Assembly: GCF_001659605.2 (NCBI RefSeq) | Contig: NC_035174.2 | Coordinates: 20,844,027-20,908,026, forward strand | From: Manihot esculenta | Taxonomy: Eukaryota > Streptophyta > Magnoliopsida > Malpighiales > Euphorbiaceae | Direction of reading: 5' to 3' | Length of the DNA: 64,000 bases | In this document: in pieces, positions 1 through 11,324 of the stretch | Numbering within the stretch: the first letter of the stretch is position 1 | How the letters are laid out: each line of letters starts with the position of its first letter | Position numbers and translations under genes: made by a program | The notes under the pieces: model-generated | The model's input: only the letters and a program-made list of their open reading frames with translations | The model's database searches: none | Told to the model about the DNA's origin: nothing

Positions 1-331
1 GTTTATGGGTTTAATATGTGTTTATAAACAATGTGGCTTGCAAATGCATGTTTGATGTGTTGTAGATGGGGTTTTAGATAGTTTGAAGCCCCTAGGAGCT
101 TGTATGCTTGTGTATGTGTGTTGTAGAATAGGTTTAAGCATGTTTGGATGGAATGGGAGGCGTATATGCATAGAAGAGCTGAGTTTCTGCCACCAAGGGA
201 GAAACCAGGTTCGGCAGCTGAAGGAACTTTCGGCCGCCGAACATGCTTATGGAAGCAGCCTTCAGCTGCCGAAGCTTGCCCCCGAAAGGAGACTTTCGTC
301 TCTGTCTGGGAGTTTCGGCCGCCGAAAGTGC
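1..331 (+). mobile_element. Tekay-like LTR fragment, truncated at both ends
   Basis: This stretch matches the middle of the complete plus-strand LTR at 1664-3969, specifically about 2345-2670. Shared landmarks are the GGGGTTTT...CCCCTAGGA block and a run of TTCGGCCGCCGAA-type motifs. The left side runs off the window. The right side stops abruptly near 331, where minus-strand polyprotein sequence of another element begins. Small open frames here (83-553, 148-348) are translations of the GC-rich LTR repeat, not genes. Confidence 0.8.
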
Positions 332-591
332 AACTTGCCCGGATCTGACACGAACTTTCTTAACATGGAAACATGGAAAATCGGATGGATTCTTTCCATA
401 GAAGCAGGTAAGTCCAACTTGTACGATACATTCCCAGTCTTTTATAAGATCTCAAAGGGTCCGATGTACCATGGAGCTAGCTTATATTTCTTCCCGAACC
501 GAATCACCCCTTTCATTGGAGACACTTTGAGCAACACCAAATCTCCCTCCTGAAACTCCACTTGCCTTCTGCGGATATCTGTATAACTCTT

Positions 592-1653
592 CTACCTGCT
601 CACAGCAGTCTTGATCCTTTCTCTGATTATGGGCACCACTTTGCTGGTGATCTCAACTAGCTCAGGCCTTGCCAAGGCCCTTTCTCCAACTTTTTCCCAA
701 TAGATAGGCGACCTGCACTTCCTTCCATACAAGGCTTCATATGGAGCCATCCCTATGCTAGCATGATGGCTGTTATTGTAGGCAAACTCCACCAAAGGTA
801 GATGCTGCCTCCAAGAACCGCCAAAATCTAGCACATATATTCTGAGCATATCCTCTATTGTCTGGATGGTCCTCTCTGATTGTCCGTCCGTCTGAGGATG
901 GAAAGCAGTGCTAAAATCCAACTTGGTACCCATAGCGTTCTGCAGACTCCGCCAAAACCTGGAGGTGAACTGGGGTCCTCTATCAGACACTATTGAAACA
1001 GGAAACCCATGCAACCTGACAACCTCATCAACATACACCTGCGCCAACTTGTCCACAGAATAGCCGCTCCTGACAGGGATGAAGTGAGCAGATTTGGTCA
1101 GTCTGTCCACAATCACCCATTTGGAGTCCAATCTGTTGGACGTTGCCGGTAACCCCACCACGAAGTCCATAGCGATATTCTCCCATTTCCACTCTGGAAT
1201 AGGTAGTGGGTTAAACATTCCAGCCGGCTTCTGATGTTCCAGCTTCACCCTCTGACATACTTCCCAGGCTGACACGAACTGTGCCACTTCTCTCTTCATA
1301 GCTGGCCACCAATAAACTCTCTTCAGATCTTGATACATTTTGGTGGCTCCAGGGTGAACACTGTATCTGGCATTATGAGCCTCTCTCATAATGTCCCCCT
1401 TCAGACCCACGTCATCTGGTACACACAATCTATTCCCATAGCGGAGGATCCCCTTGCTGTCAAATCTAAATTCTTCATTCTTGCCTGACTGAACAGTCCT
1501 GGCAATCTTCACTAACTCTGGGTCCTCGTGCTGTTTCTGAGCCACCTGCTCCAGAAACACAGGTGTCACTCTCATCCGGTCTATCAAAGCACCTGTACTA
1601 GACAACTCCAACTGTAGACCTTCATTAATGAGCCTATGAAACTCCCTCACCAC
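592..1653 (-). pseudogene. Integrase part of E1 pol
   Basis: This 353-codon open stretch holds the HHCC zinc-binding region, though the first cysteine context reads SAWEVCQRVK where the intact copy has [10 protein letters not shown], so one zinc ligand is changed. The integrase core follows, with the three acidic residues in [17 protein letters not shown] and [10 protein letters not shown]. Downstream homology continues past the stop at 592 to about 334 in broken form. The upstream end is set by insertion of the solo LTR at 1664. The family's role is insertion of reverse-transcribed DNA into the nuclear genome. This copy is truncated and presumed inactive. Confidence 0.85.
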
Positions 1654-1658
1654 CGGTC

Positions 1659-1663
1659 TCCTC
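1659..1663. repeat. 5-bp target-site duplication TCCTC (left copy)
   Basis: TCCTC at 1659-1663 is repeated exactly at 3970-3974, directly flanking the solo LTR. The uninterrupted relative at about 59646 has the same sequence once. This fixes both LTR boundaries and shows insertion by an integrase. Confidence 0.92.
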
Positions 1664-2020
1664 TGTAATACCCGGCTAGACTCCGGTATCGGAATTCCTA
1701 CCGTCCGGTGGAATCTCGGATGTCGGAAGCCTCTAGTAGGGTAGAATCATGTTTTTATAAAATATTTTAAGGTATTTCATGGTTTTAAGTAAAATGGAAA
1801 TGAGTTTTTTTGCATAAAAGCAACCTTGAAGGAAAACTCAGGTTCGGCCGCCGAATCTCAAGTTCGGCCGCCGAACATGCATGCCTTCGGGAGCGCCTTT
1901 AGGCCCCCGAAAGCATAAGTGAGGAAAGTCCAGGTTCGGCCGCCGAACCTCAAGTTCGGCCGCCGAACATGGCATGCATGCGGAGGCACGTTCGGCCCCC
2001 GAACGTGGCCTGGCCAGCCA

Positions 2021-2029
2021 CTATAAAAG
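2021..2029 (+). promoter_or_regulatory. TATA box of solo LTR S1
   Basis: CTATAAAAG lies 357 bp into the LTR. Equivalent boxes occur in the other LTRs of this family (for example about 44010, 51366 and, on the minus strand, 57654-57665 and 9661-9670). It directly follows the first cluster of GCCGCC-containing motifs. It probably marks the U3/R region. The exact start of transcription cannot be seen. Confidence 0.7.
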
Positions 2030-2628
2030 GGTCCCTTAGCCGAAAACGGGCGAGTTTTTCTCCCCGTTGTCGGTCAAGGTGAGTCCTCCGCCACCCCTCA
2101 CCGATCTTGAGTCTTTTCCTTCAGATCTTTCAAGTTTTTCACTAGTTTTCATCTTGTTTTGAAGATTTCCGAGTTTTGAGCAAGTTTTGGAGCTTTGAGG
2201 TTCAAAAACTCAAATCTCTTCCAACTCCAAGTTAGATCGCCTCCACCCTCGATCTTCAAGAGGTAAGAGTCGATCTCTAGCTTACATTATGTTTTAAGCA
2301 AGTTTTATGCAAGTTCATGGGGTAGAAAATGCATGTGTAGCTTATGTTGAGCTTATGGGTTTTTGATGTGATTTTGAACAATGTGAGTTGCTTGTGTGTT
2401 GTAGTTGGGGTTTTGATGGTTTGATGCCCCTAGGAACTTGTATGCTTGTGTATGAGTGTTGTAGAATAGGTTTATGCATATTTGGATGAGATAGGAGGCA
2501 TAAATGCATTGGAGAGCTGAGTTTCTGCCATTCTGGGAGAAACCAGGTTCGGCAGCCGAAGGAACTTTTGGCCGCCGAACATGCTTGTGGAGGCAGCCTT
2601 CGGCTGCCGAAGCTTGCCCCCGAAAGGA

Positions 2629-2797
2629 GACTTTCGTCTCTGTCTGGGACTTTCGGCCGCCGAAGGTGCCGCCGAACATGCATGAGTTTCGCCTCTGTCT
2701 GGGAGTTTCGGCCGCCGAAGGTGCCGCCGAACCTGCCTGACTTTTGGCTCTGGAGGGACTTTCGGCCGCCGAACCTGCCGCCGAAAGTGCCCTGTCC
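2629..2797 (+). repeat. About 54-bp imperfect tandem repeat, three units
   Basis: Each unit runs from a TTCGTCTCTGTCTGGGA-like stretch through TTCGGCCGCCGAA to a second GCCGCCGAA. Unit number and sequence differ between the LTR copies at about 8895-9110, 49610-49770, 51965-52135, 54870-54990 and 56935-57070. The repeat is part of the LTR and creates the false open frames in this area. Confidence 0.75.
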
Positions 2798-3204
2798 AGT
2801 CCTTTCTTGCATGTTTTTCTATGATTATTCCATGATGTTTTAGGGGGTTTTTTGGGGAATAGTTTAGAGTTATGTTCACGTATGTTTGGTCCCTCATTTG
2901 AGTCCACCTGTGTAGGTTCGGACCCGAGGAACCGAGGACCCCCGCAGTGAGTCTGTTGCCCCAGTGTCTGGTCAGAGCTATCCAGAGGTGAGTGGAATAA
3001 ACCTTTACATTTAAAGTAAATAAATTTCAAAGTTTTGAGCATTGTTCATGCATCATGAATGCCATGTGATGAATTAGGTTGCTTGCATTAGAATTCACGA
3101 ATATGTTGCATTGCACATTTTGATGTTGATGTGGATGAATGTTGAATGATCCATAGCCCTCGATCTATGATATGACGATATGATATGTACGGTACGGAAA
3201 GTAA

Positions 3205-3365
3205 GACCAGTGGGACCCATTCTACGTTCGCTGGCACTATGTAAGGGAAAGACCAGGACCCATTCTACGTTCTGGCACAGTTGGACACTGTTATGTTATG
3301 ATATGTAAGGGAAAGACCAGGACCCATTCTACGTTCTGGCACAGTTGGACCATGTAGAGGGCTAT
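3205..3365 (+). repeat. LTR minisatellite (three GGACCCATTCTACGTT units)
   Basis: A unit of roughly 40-70 bp containing AAAGACCAGGACCCATTC and CTGGCACAGTTGGAC occurs three times. At the matching position other LTRs carry different repeat units (8341-8500, 52500-52600, 54315-54465, 56450-56575), so this part of the LTR changes fast. Confidence 0.75.
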
Positions 3366-4120
3366 TGGTGACAAGTTCATCCTTGATGTGATTAGCTGTG
3401 ATGTGATGCATTTCATGTTATCATATGTTTTAAGTGTTTTATTATTCTGCTCACTGGGCTCTAGTAGCTCACCCCTCTCCCAATTTCCCCAGGATTGCAG
3501 GTACAGGGTAGACCAGGAGGTTTACAAGAGTAATGAAGTCACGTGTATGTAATAGTTAGTGTGGACATGATAGATGTATTAATGTTATGTAAAAGTACAG
3601 TTTCAGTCATGTAATGATATTGAGGATTAGATATTGTGCTTGACATTGTGTATGAGGTATCCCTTTTATTACATGATCAAAAATGTTTTATTATGTTCAT
3701 GAAAGCCAACTCATCTTATGATGTATCGCCCATTGGGGCATTAATGAGATCCCACAGAGGGATCATGATTATGTTTATGGCTATGTGCAGTGCATGTTCA
3801 GGTTGAGTTGGATGTATGAAAGAAAAGTTTTAAATTTTTATGTATGTTGTGATCATGTATGGGATTAAACAGGTTTTCAGGTTGCAAGTTAGGCTTGCTA
3901 CGGGTCTTGGCGGCCTTAAGCCGACCCGGATCCTAGCGCCGGTAGCGGTCCGATTTTCGGGTCGTTACATCCTCTCTGCTGTGATATGGGACAAACTGCC
4001 AAGTGATTTCCGGCTTAGGGCGTTTGTCACAACATTCGCCTTACCCGGATGGTACTGAATCTTGCAATCATAGTCACTGAGTAGTTCTACCCATCTCCTT
4101 TGCCTCAGATTCAATTCTCT

Positions 4121-5386
4121 CTAACTCAAGATGTACTGCAAGCTTTTATGATCTGTAAAGATCTCACATTTAACCCCATAAAGGTAATGCCTCCACATCT
4201 TGAGTGCAAAGATCACAGCTGCCATCTCTAGATCATGTGTAGGGTAATTCAACTCATGCTTCTTTAGCTGCCTAGAAGCATAAGCAATTACCCTTTCATT
4301 CTGCATCAGCACACAACCCAGTCCCATACGGGATGCATCACAAAAAACCGTGAAGTCTTCATTACTAGTTGGTAGAGCTAACACCGGTGCCGACGTCAAC
4401 CTCTTATTTAGCTCTTCAAAGCTCTCTTCACACTAGTCGGTCCACACAAACTTCTGGTTTTTCTTAGTCAGTCTGGTCATAGGAGCTGCAATCTTAGAGA
4501 AGTCCTGAATGAACCTCCTGTAGTAACCTGCCAAACCCAAGAAGCTCTTAATCTCTGTCACTGTAGTGGGTCTAGGCCAGTTAGCTACAGCTTCCACTTT
4601 CTTGGAGTCCACCTCTATTCCATTTTCTGACACAACATGCCCCAAGAATGAGATGCTCCTCAGCCAGAACTCACACTTGGAGAACTTGGCATACAAGCCG
4701 TGTTCCTTCAAGGTCTGCAGAACTAACCTCAGATGATGGGCATGCTCCTCTGCATTCCTGGAATACACTAAGATATCATCTATGAAGACAATAACAAAGT
4801 GATCTAGGTATTGACTCAACACTCTATTCATGAGATCCATGAATGTTGCAGGGGCATTGGTTAACCCGAACAACATCACAAGGAACTCATAGTGCCCATA
4901 TCTGGTCCTGAATGCTATCTTCGGCACATCCTCTTCTCTTATCCTCAGCTGATGGTACCCGGATCTCAGATCTATTTTGGAGAAACAACCCGCTCCTGCT
5001 AGCTGGTCGAATAGATTGTCGATCCTCGGCAATGGGTACTTATTCTTGGTAGTGACCTTGTTCAACTGCCTGTAGTCGATACAAAGTCTGAGGGATCCAT
5101 CCTTCTTTTTCACAAACAGCACTGGAGCACCCTACGGCGAGGTACTCGGTCGGATGAAGCCCTTATCTACCAACTCTTGCAACTGCTCTTTAAGCTCCTT
5201 CAATTCAGCTGGTGCCATCCTGTAGGGAGGGATAGAGATCGATCTGGTTCCAGGCATTAACTCAATTTCGAACTCTATCTCCCTAACAGGTGGTAAACCT
5301 GGCAGCTCATCTGGGAAGACGTCTAAAAACTCTCTGACCACGGGCATCGAGGCGGGCTCTCTAACATGACTATCCAGCTCTCTCAC
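4121..5386 (-). pseudogene. Reverse transcriptase-RNase H part of E1 pol
   Basis: On the minus strand from 5386 the order is a protease-RT linker, then RT with [17 protein letters not shown], the catalytic FIDDILVY and the [13 protein letters not shown] connection, then RNase H with [14 protein letters not shown] and [11 protein letters not shown]. The PFGLTNAP motif is changed to LFGLTNAP. In-frame stops interrupt it near 5124-5132, 4433 and 4121. The stop at 4121 lies only a few codons from the position of the single stop in element A. RT copies the element RNA into DNA in the particle. This copy is dead. Confidence 0.88.
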
Positions 5387-5401
5387 ATGAGCTAGAAAAC
5401 C

Positions 5402-7430
5402 CTAGCAACCCCTCCTGAGCAACCTACGAGCCTGTAGGGCTGATATCAAACCTCTAGGTGTACCCCTTCTGTCTCCTCTGAAGACAACCTCTGACCCATC
5501 CTGACAACTGAACCTGACTACCTTGTCTCTGCAGTCCAAGGTAGCACCATGGGTAGATAGCCAATCCATCCCTAGAATGATGTCAAAATCTGTCAAATCT
5601 AGAACCACAAGGTCGGCTGAAAGGCATCTTCCCTCAACAAAAACTGGACTACACTGGCAGACTGACTCTGCCACTGACGGGTCACACTTGGGCCACTGAC
5701 CCATAGGGGACACTCTAACCCAGAGACCATCAAACCCAACCTCTCGACGGCCCTCGGAGCAATGAGAGAATGAGATGCACTAGGGTCCATTAAGGCATAA
5801 ACATCTGAACAACCAATGATGAGATTACCTGACACCACGGTGTTTGATGCATTTGCCTCCTGCTGTGTCATGGTGAAGATCCATGCTGGAGTTGATGGAC
5901 CTTCACCCCTGAAACCCGCTGAAGAAGAGGCTGCCCCTCTCCCTCTGCCTCTGCCACTAGCCTGAGTCGCGACTGGAGCTACTGGCTGAGCCACACTACC
6001 AGAAGCTGTCTGCTGAGACGGTGCCACAAAAGCTGCTCTAGGACACTCCCGTGCCATGTGTCCCTCCTGCCCACATCTAAAGCAGGCTGTTGTCCCAAAC
6101 CGATATACTCCTTTCTGCGGCTTCCCACACTTCATACATGCTGTATTATCTGCACCTGAGCTCGAGCCACTTCCTAATCCCAGACCTGACTTGATCTTGC
6201 TCCAGAACTTGTTCTTCTTGGACTTCCTATGGCCTCTGTCCCACTTCTTACTGCCTGAAGTTGCTGAACTCAAGGAAGAAGGATCCAACTTCCCCCCACC
6301 TGGGGTCTTGGAACCAGAAGACTGTGCCACTGACTGCTTAACTCTTCCCTCGATTATTGCACTAGCCTCCATCCTCCGAGCCATATCCACTATGGCATGA
6401 AAACTCTCCCTCTCTGCTGACTGGATCAAGGAGGAATACCTGGAATAAAGCTTCATGATATACCTCCTTGACTTCTTCTAATCTGTGTCAAGATTCTGCC
6501 TAGCAAACGGCAACAGCTCCAAGAACCTGTCTGTGTACTCATCCACACTCATCTCCTCTGTCTGCCTCAATTGCTCAAATTCAATCATCTTCAATTCCCT
6601 TGAACTATCGGGGAAAGCCCATCCTGCAAACTCATTCGCAAATTCCTCCCATGAAAGACCATCCACCCTCGGGTTCACATAGTTTTTAAACCACTCTCGG
6701 GCCTTCTTGCACTTCAGTGTGAACCCAGCCATCTGAATGGCTCTACTGTCATCAGCTCCTGTCTCATCTGTAATCATCTTGACCCTCTCTAGGTACACAA
6801 ACGGGTCATCACCTGTTTCAAACTGGGGAGCACCCAGCTTCATGTAATCGGTCATCTTGACCTTGCTCCCTCCAGATGAGCTAGGCTTAGGTACTTGGGT
6901 TTTGGGGACAGTAGGTTCTGCTGGTGGTGGAGGAGGTGCAACATCCCCTGGGTTAGGGTTTGCTGTACCTGGGTAGAAAGATGGGGGTGGGTACATAGGG
7001 TACTGTGGGTATGGTGGGTAGAAAGGTGGGTGTGGCATGTGAGAAGGGTAAGGATTAAAACTAGGGTAATCCGATGTACCTCCCATCGAATACCCGGGAT
7101 TCTGTGAAAAGGGTGGGTACTGGGGTGGCTGAACAAATCTCGAGGCCTGAGTGTCTCCTTGGGACTCTCCCATACCCTCTTCCGATATACTCACTCCAAG
7201 ACTGCCATCCCTCCTCTAATCCACATCCATTTCATCGCCCACATCCTCTGACATTCCTCCTTGCACCGTTCCTCTTCTGCTCACATCAAAGACCTTCTAG
7301 GGTCCCTCGATGCTCTCTCCCTGCTAGACCTGCAGGACATTGCCCTAGGCAATGTAGGAGGACGGGCATCCGTGCCCTCGTCCTGGGGTGGTACTCTAGT
7401 CAATCGTGCAGATTGACGAGTTCCTCTCAT
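5402..7430 (-). pseudogene. Gag and protease part of E1
   Basis: The part begins MRGTRQSARL at 7430, runs through a proline/tyrosine-rich stretch (about 6850-7140), a capsid-like region ([21 protein letters not shown]) and a CCHC zinc knuckle [14 protein letters not shown] (about 6030-6090). The aspartic protease region follows, where the active site reads MDPSASHS instead of the DPGA of element A. A retropepsin-type LDLTDFDIILGMDWL block lies before 5402. There are stops or frameshifts near 7281, 7194, 6478, 6456 and 5713. It sits 3' of the PBS and 5' LTR (minus-strand order). Confidence 0.88.
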
Positions 7431-7689
7431 CTTGTTTACTGAAAAACAGCACACATCACATAAAACATTAGCATCAAATGGTTCATGTGCAAACACATGA
7501 ACCCGCATCACATACATCACATACATAGCATATCATTAATGCACATGCATATAATCATGGCATTTCACATCAGCATTCAAGACAGGACTCTACATCCTAT
7601 CCTAGTGGACATGATTTTCCTATTGTGCTTGACTTTCTAGAACATCTATGAGCCCGACATTCTTTATAGGTCCGACCATATGAACCTAG

Positions 7690-7702
7690 GGCTCTGATAC
7701 CA
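7690..7702 (-). other. Primer-binding site, initiator Met-tRNA (E1)
   Basis: The minus-strand TGGTATCAGAGCC lies three bases inside the LTR boundary at 7706. It is complementary to the 3' end of plant initiator methionine tRNA, the usual primer for this group. Confidence 0.9.
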
Positions 7703-7705
7703 ATC

Positions 7706-9994
7706 TGTAACGACCCGAAATTCGGACAGCTACCGGCGCCAGGATCCAGATCGGCATAAGGCCCCCGGGACCCGTAGCAAGCCTGACATACCTCCTGTAA
7801 ACCTGTTTAATCCCATACATGATCAACAAGTACATAAAAATTTTGATCTTTCTCATTCAATCACCAAACTCAACCTGTGCATGCACAACTCATAAACATA
7901 AACATCAACCCCACACTGGAGTCCTCATCAAATACTCCAATGGGGTAACATAGCATATAGTGAGTTTGGTCTACATAATATATCATTAAACCATTACATT
8001 TGAAAGATCATGTAACAAAAGGGATTAACATACAAACTAGGGTCAAGCACAACTCTAATCTTCAATAACATCATTATATTACATAACTGACCAATACTAT
8101 ACTTTACATTACATCATTCTCATGTCCACTTCTAACTATTACATAGACATGACTTTACTCTAGCTGACCTCCTGGCCTATCCCGTACCTGCAAACCTGGG
8201 GAAATTTGGGAGTGGGGTGAGCTACTAGAGCCCAGTGAGCAGAATGATAAAACCTTGTATTTAAAAACATATGATATCATGGAATGCATCACAGCACAAA
8301 CAAATCACATCAAGGATGAACTTGTCACCATTTAGCCCTCTATACAGTCTAATCATGCCAGGGGCATAGTGCAGGCACGCCTGGACTTCATATCATATCA
8401 TACATATCCAATCATGCCGGGGGCGTAGTGCAGGCATGCCCGGACTTTCTCTTACATAGTGCCAGGGGCATAGAGCAGGCACGCCTGGACTTCCATATCC
8501 TACCATCATGTCATAACATATGAGGACGAATGGATCATTCAACATTCATCCGCATCAACAACATAATATGCAATGCAACATATTCGTGAATTCTAATGCA
8601 AGCACCCTAATATATCTCATGGCATTCGTGATGTGTGAATCATGCTAAAACTTTCATTATTTGCTTTGAAACATAGAGAGTTATTCCACTCACCTCTGGC
8701 TAGCTCTGACAAGACACTGAAGTAGATGTCTCACTGCTGGGGTCCTCGGTTCCTCGGGTCCGAACCTACACAGGTGGACTCAAATGAGGGACCAAACATA
8801 TGTGAACGAGACTCTAAAAATACTCCCCAAAAACCCCCTAAAACACCTTAAAACAATCATAGAAATCATGCAAAGGAAGGCTGGACAGGGCACTTTCGGC
8901 GGCAGGTTCGGCGGCCGAAAGTCCCTCCAGAGACGAAAGTCATGCACCTTCGGCGGCACTTTCGGCGGCCGAAGGTTCCTTCCAGAGACGAAACTCATGC
9001 ATGTTCGGCGGCACCTTCAGCGGCCGAAACTCCCTTCCAGAGCCGAAAGTCTAGTTTCGGGAGCAGGGTTCGGCAGCCAAAGGCTGGCCTCCACAGGCAG
9101 GTTCGGCGGCCGAAAGTCCCTTCGGCTGCCGAACCTGAGTTCTTCCAAAGGGCAGAACTCAGCCTCCAACATGCACATTTGCCTCCCAAAACATTCAATC
9201 ATGCATTTACCTATTCTACAACAAGCAAACTCAAGCCAACAAGCATATAGGGGTCCCAAACTATCCTAAACCCCAACTACAACACATCAAACATACATAA
9301 ACAACCCACATTGCTCAAAAACTCAACATAAACCCATAAACTCAAAAATACCCTAAACATGCATTTCTACCCCGCAAATCATCATAAAACTTACTTAAAA
9401 CATAAAAGGAGTTAAAGATCTACTCTTACCTCTTGAAGATCGAGAGGAGAGGCGATCTAACTCGGAGATGGGAGAGATCTCGCTCCTTTGGTCTCCAAGC
9501 TCCAAAACTTGCTCTTTTTGCTCAAATCTCTTCAAACCAAGATAAAACTTGTTAAAACTTAAAGGATTTGACGAAAATCATTAAAAACAACTATGGGAGA
9601 GCATGGACTCACCATTGGCCGAAAATGGGGAGAAAACTCGCCTGTTTCGGCCATGGAGCCCTTATATAGGGGCTGACCAGACCACCCTTCGGCAGCCTAA
9701 AGTGCCTCCAAAACTCATGCAAGTTCAGCGGCCGAACATGAGCCACTTTCGGAAGTCTAACTTGTCCCCCTAAACTATCCCATGTTCGGCGGCCGAACTT
9801 GAGGTTCGGCGGCCGAACCTGGAAATGCCTCCTCGGTCATTTTCATTAAAAACTCAACTTTTTTCTTACTTAAAATCATAAAACACATTAAAACATTTTA
9901 TGAAAACATGATTTTACCCTTCTAGAGATTTCCGATATCCGAGATTCCACCGGACGGTAGAAATTTCGATATCGAAGTCTAGCCGGGTATTACA
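7706..9994 (-). mobile_element. 5' LTR of gypsy element E1
   Basis: In plus coordinates it runs from TGTAACGACCC to GGGTATTACA and is 2289 bp long. It reads as a minus-strand LTR and is adjacent to the PBS. It has the family TATA box (CCTATATAAG, 9661-9670), splice-donor-like site near 9427-9431, GCC-core clusters (about 8895-9135 and 9680-9825) and a minisatellite with TGCC(A/G)GGGGC(A/G)TAG units at about 8341-8500. The outer flank after 9994 is CCAAC. The matching target duplication is lost because the other end of E1 is truncated. Confidence 0.92.
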
Positions 9995-10248
9995 CCAACC
10001 ATAATTTTTTCGATAATTCAGTAGCTAAATGTTTTCGTCTAACGATCTTGCAATGATATTACCGACCAACATTTAAAATTTATTGACTAAATATTTGGTT
10101 GGTAAAATTATCGACGAATTTTTTGGTCGATAATATTTACCTACAACTCATTTTTGGTCGGTAATTGGTCGATAAAGTTATTTACCGATCAATTTTATAT
10201 ATTTTTTATCGGTAATTATCGTCAATATATTTTTAGTTTCTTGTAGTG
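9995..10248. mobile_element. Remnant of a CACTA-type transposon end
   Basis: The sequence ends with the reverse complement of CACTACAAGAAAC at 10236-10248, a typical CACTA terminus. Inward of it are repeated GGTCGGTAAT / ACCGATCAA-like subterminal motifs. E1 abuts or inserted into it at 9995 and the other terminus is not seen. No transposase is present. Confidence 0.65.
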
Positions 10249-11277
10249 GTATTTTCTTTTTTAATTATTAAAATTTAAATAATCTTATTGATGGATCCTC
10301 CTATTCTCTAACAAAAATTTTATCTCCAATCTCATTTTGTGTGCAGTCCCTAGTCAAAATGATTTCAAAAAGACTAGACACTTTTCTTCCATATTGTTCT
10401 CCTCTTTCACTTAAGATTTTTCCTTGTATCGTTGGCCTCTCTTCCTCTCATCAAGATCCCATCAATGCCTTTGGTTTCATTGCTCAGAAAAGGCAACTTC
10501 AACTTCACACTGAAATGCTAAATCTTAAGAAAAAATATATGACATAGGAGAGATGAAGAAAAGTGTTATCTTAGTACTTGAATCCCAATTCTAATAGAAA
10601 TCTCACTCAATTAGACATATTCTATATATAATAATTTACTATTTGATATGCCTGAGACCCGATTAGATAAGAAGATGATGACACGTATGCAAGGGTTTGA
10701 TTTATGAGGAAGTTAATGGATCTGATTCGGTAGTTGAGAATCGAGAGTTGATAGAGTTCTCCTTTCCGATTTTCGGAAGGTTGAGGCTTTCGGGAGAGGT
10801 TGAGGGCTTGCAGGATAAGGGATTCATGAAATATGTCTCTCAACATAATTAGTCCAAGAGTACTAATACCTTAACTGTATCGGGACGTTCTAAAAGATTG
10901 TCCTATTAAATACAATAGTGCAGTATTGTAGCAGAAGTGTCAGGCAGCTCATTTATGGCAGACAATTGGCTAATAAATATTGAGTTGCTTCACTCATACC
11001 CTATCCATCACATGTGACTTTTATGTCACTCCTACTACATGCGCAATTATAATCCTAAAGGGGAGGGGGGAGATCTGTGTGTCTTAAAGAGGTCGACCTG
11101 CCTGCTTCGAGCATTAGTGAAGACGGCTTGCATATTTCCAAGTATCGATAAAATCAGAGGTGTGGGAGATCTGTCCTGCATATTATGATGGATGATTCTT
11201 CCGTAATATAGTTAGATCAGACGTGCTAATGTGACCTTTCTATTCTTCTTATAGATATATCAGATTTCAGAGGAATC

Positions 11278-11324
<47 letters not shown>

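Larger units (their letters stand above)
1664..3969 (+). mobile_element. Solo LTR S1, Tekay-like, with perfect TSD
   Basis: The LTR begins TGTAATACCCGGCTAG and ends GGGTCGTTACA, with TG...CA termini, and is 2306 bp long. The TCCTC target duplication flanks it. No PBS, coding region or second LTR is attached, so this is the product of LTR-LTR recombination after insertion into the E1 pol gene. Inside are GCCGCC-core palindromes at about 1848-2010, a TATA box at 2021-2029, a splice-donor-like AAGAG/GTAAG at 2263, a second GCC cluster at about 2550-2790 and a minisatellite at about 3205-3365. Confidence 0.93.
334..7430 (-). pseudogene. Degenerate gag-pol of gypsy element E1 (Tekay/Del-like), split by a solo LTR
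   Basis: Read on the minus strand from the ATG at 7430 (MRGTRQSARL, the same start as its relatives), this is gag, protease, RT, RNase H and integrase in chromovirus order. It is broken into open pieces at 6478-7194, 5599-6456, 5402-5713, 5132-5386, 4433-5122, 4121-4399 and 592-1653 by stop codons and frameshifts. A 2306-bp solo LTR (1664-3969) lies between the RNase H and integrase parts. Compared with the nearly intact copy at 58120-63096, about the last 67 codons, with the chromodomain-like tail, are missing because the sequence stops at the junction near 332. It cannot make a functional polyprotein. Family assignment is firm at gypsy level; Tekay/Del is inferred from the motifs and long LTRs. 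Confidence 0.9.

Noticed and set aside
1848..2010. Spaced repeated palindromes suggestive of a CRISPR array
   Set aside because: Spacing is irregular and the repeats are parts of plant LTRs; CRISPR is not expected in a plant nuclear genome.
2342..3042. Overlapping open frames of 141-229 codons on the minus strand
   Set aside because: They translate the GCC-rich repeats of the solo LTR; similar frames appear in each LTR copy, on either strand, with no protein domain.
6056..6400. Plus-strand frames opposite gag (also 6895-7107 and 7074-7442)
   Set aside because: Antisense shadows of the E1 gag sequence.
7690..7702. tRNA-like match at the primer-binding sites
   Set aside because: Only the 3' end complement of initiator Met-tRNA is present, as expected for a PBS; no tRNA gene fold is seen here or elsewhere.
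8784..9269. 161-codon plus-strand frame
   Set aside because: It lies in the E1 5' LTR and consists of the same GCCGCC repeat in another frame.
10341..10547. 68-codon frame in intergenic DNA
   Set aside because: No recognisable motif, no context; length is within chance.
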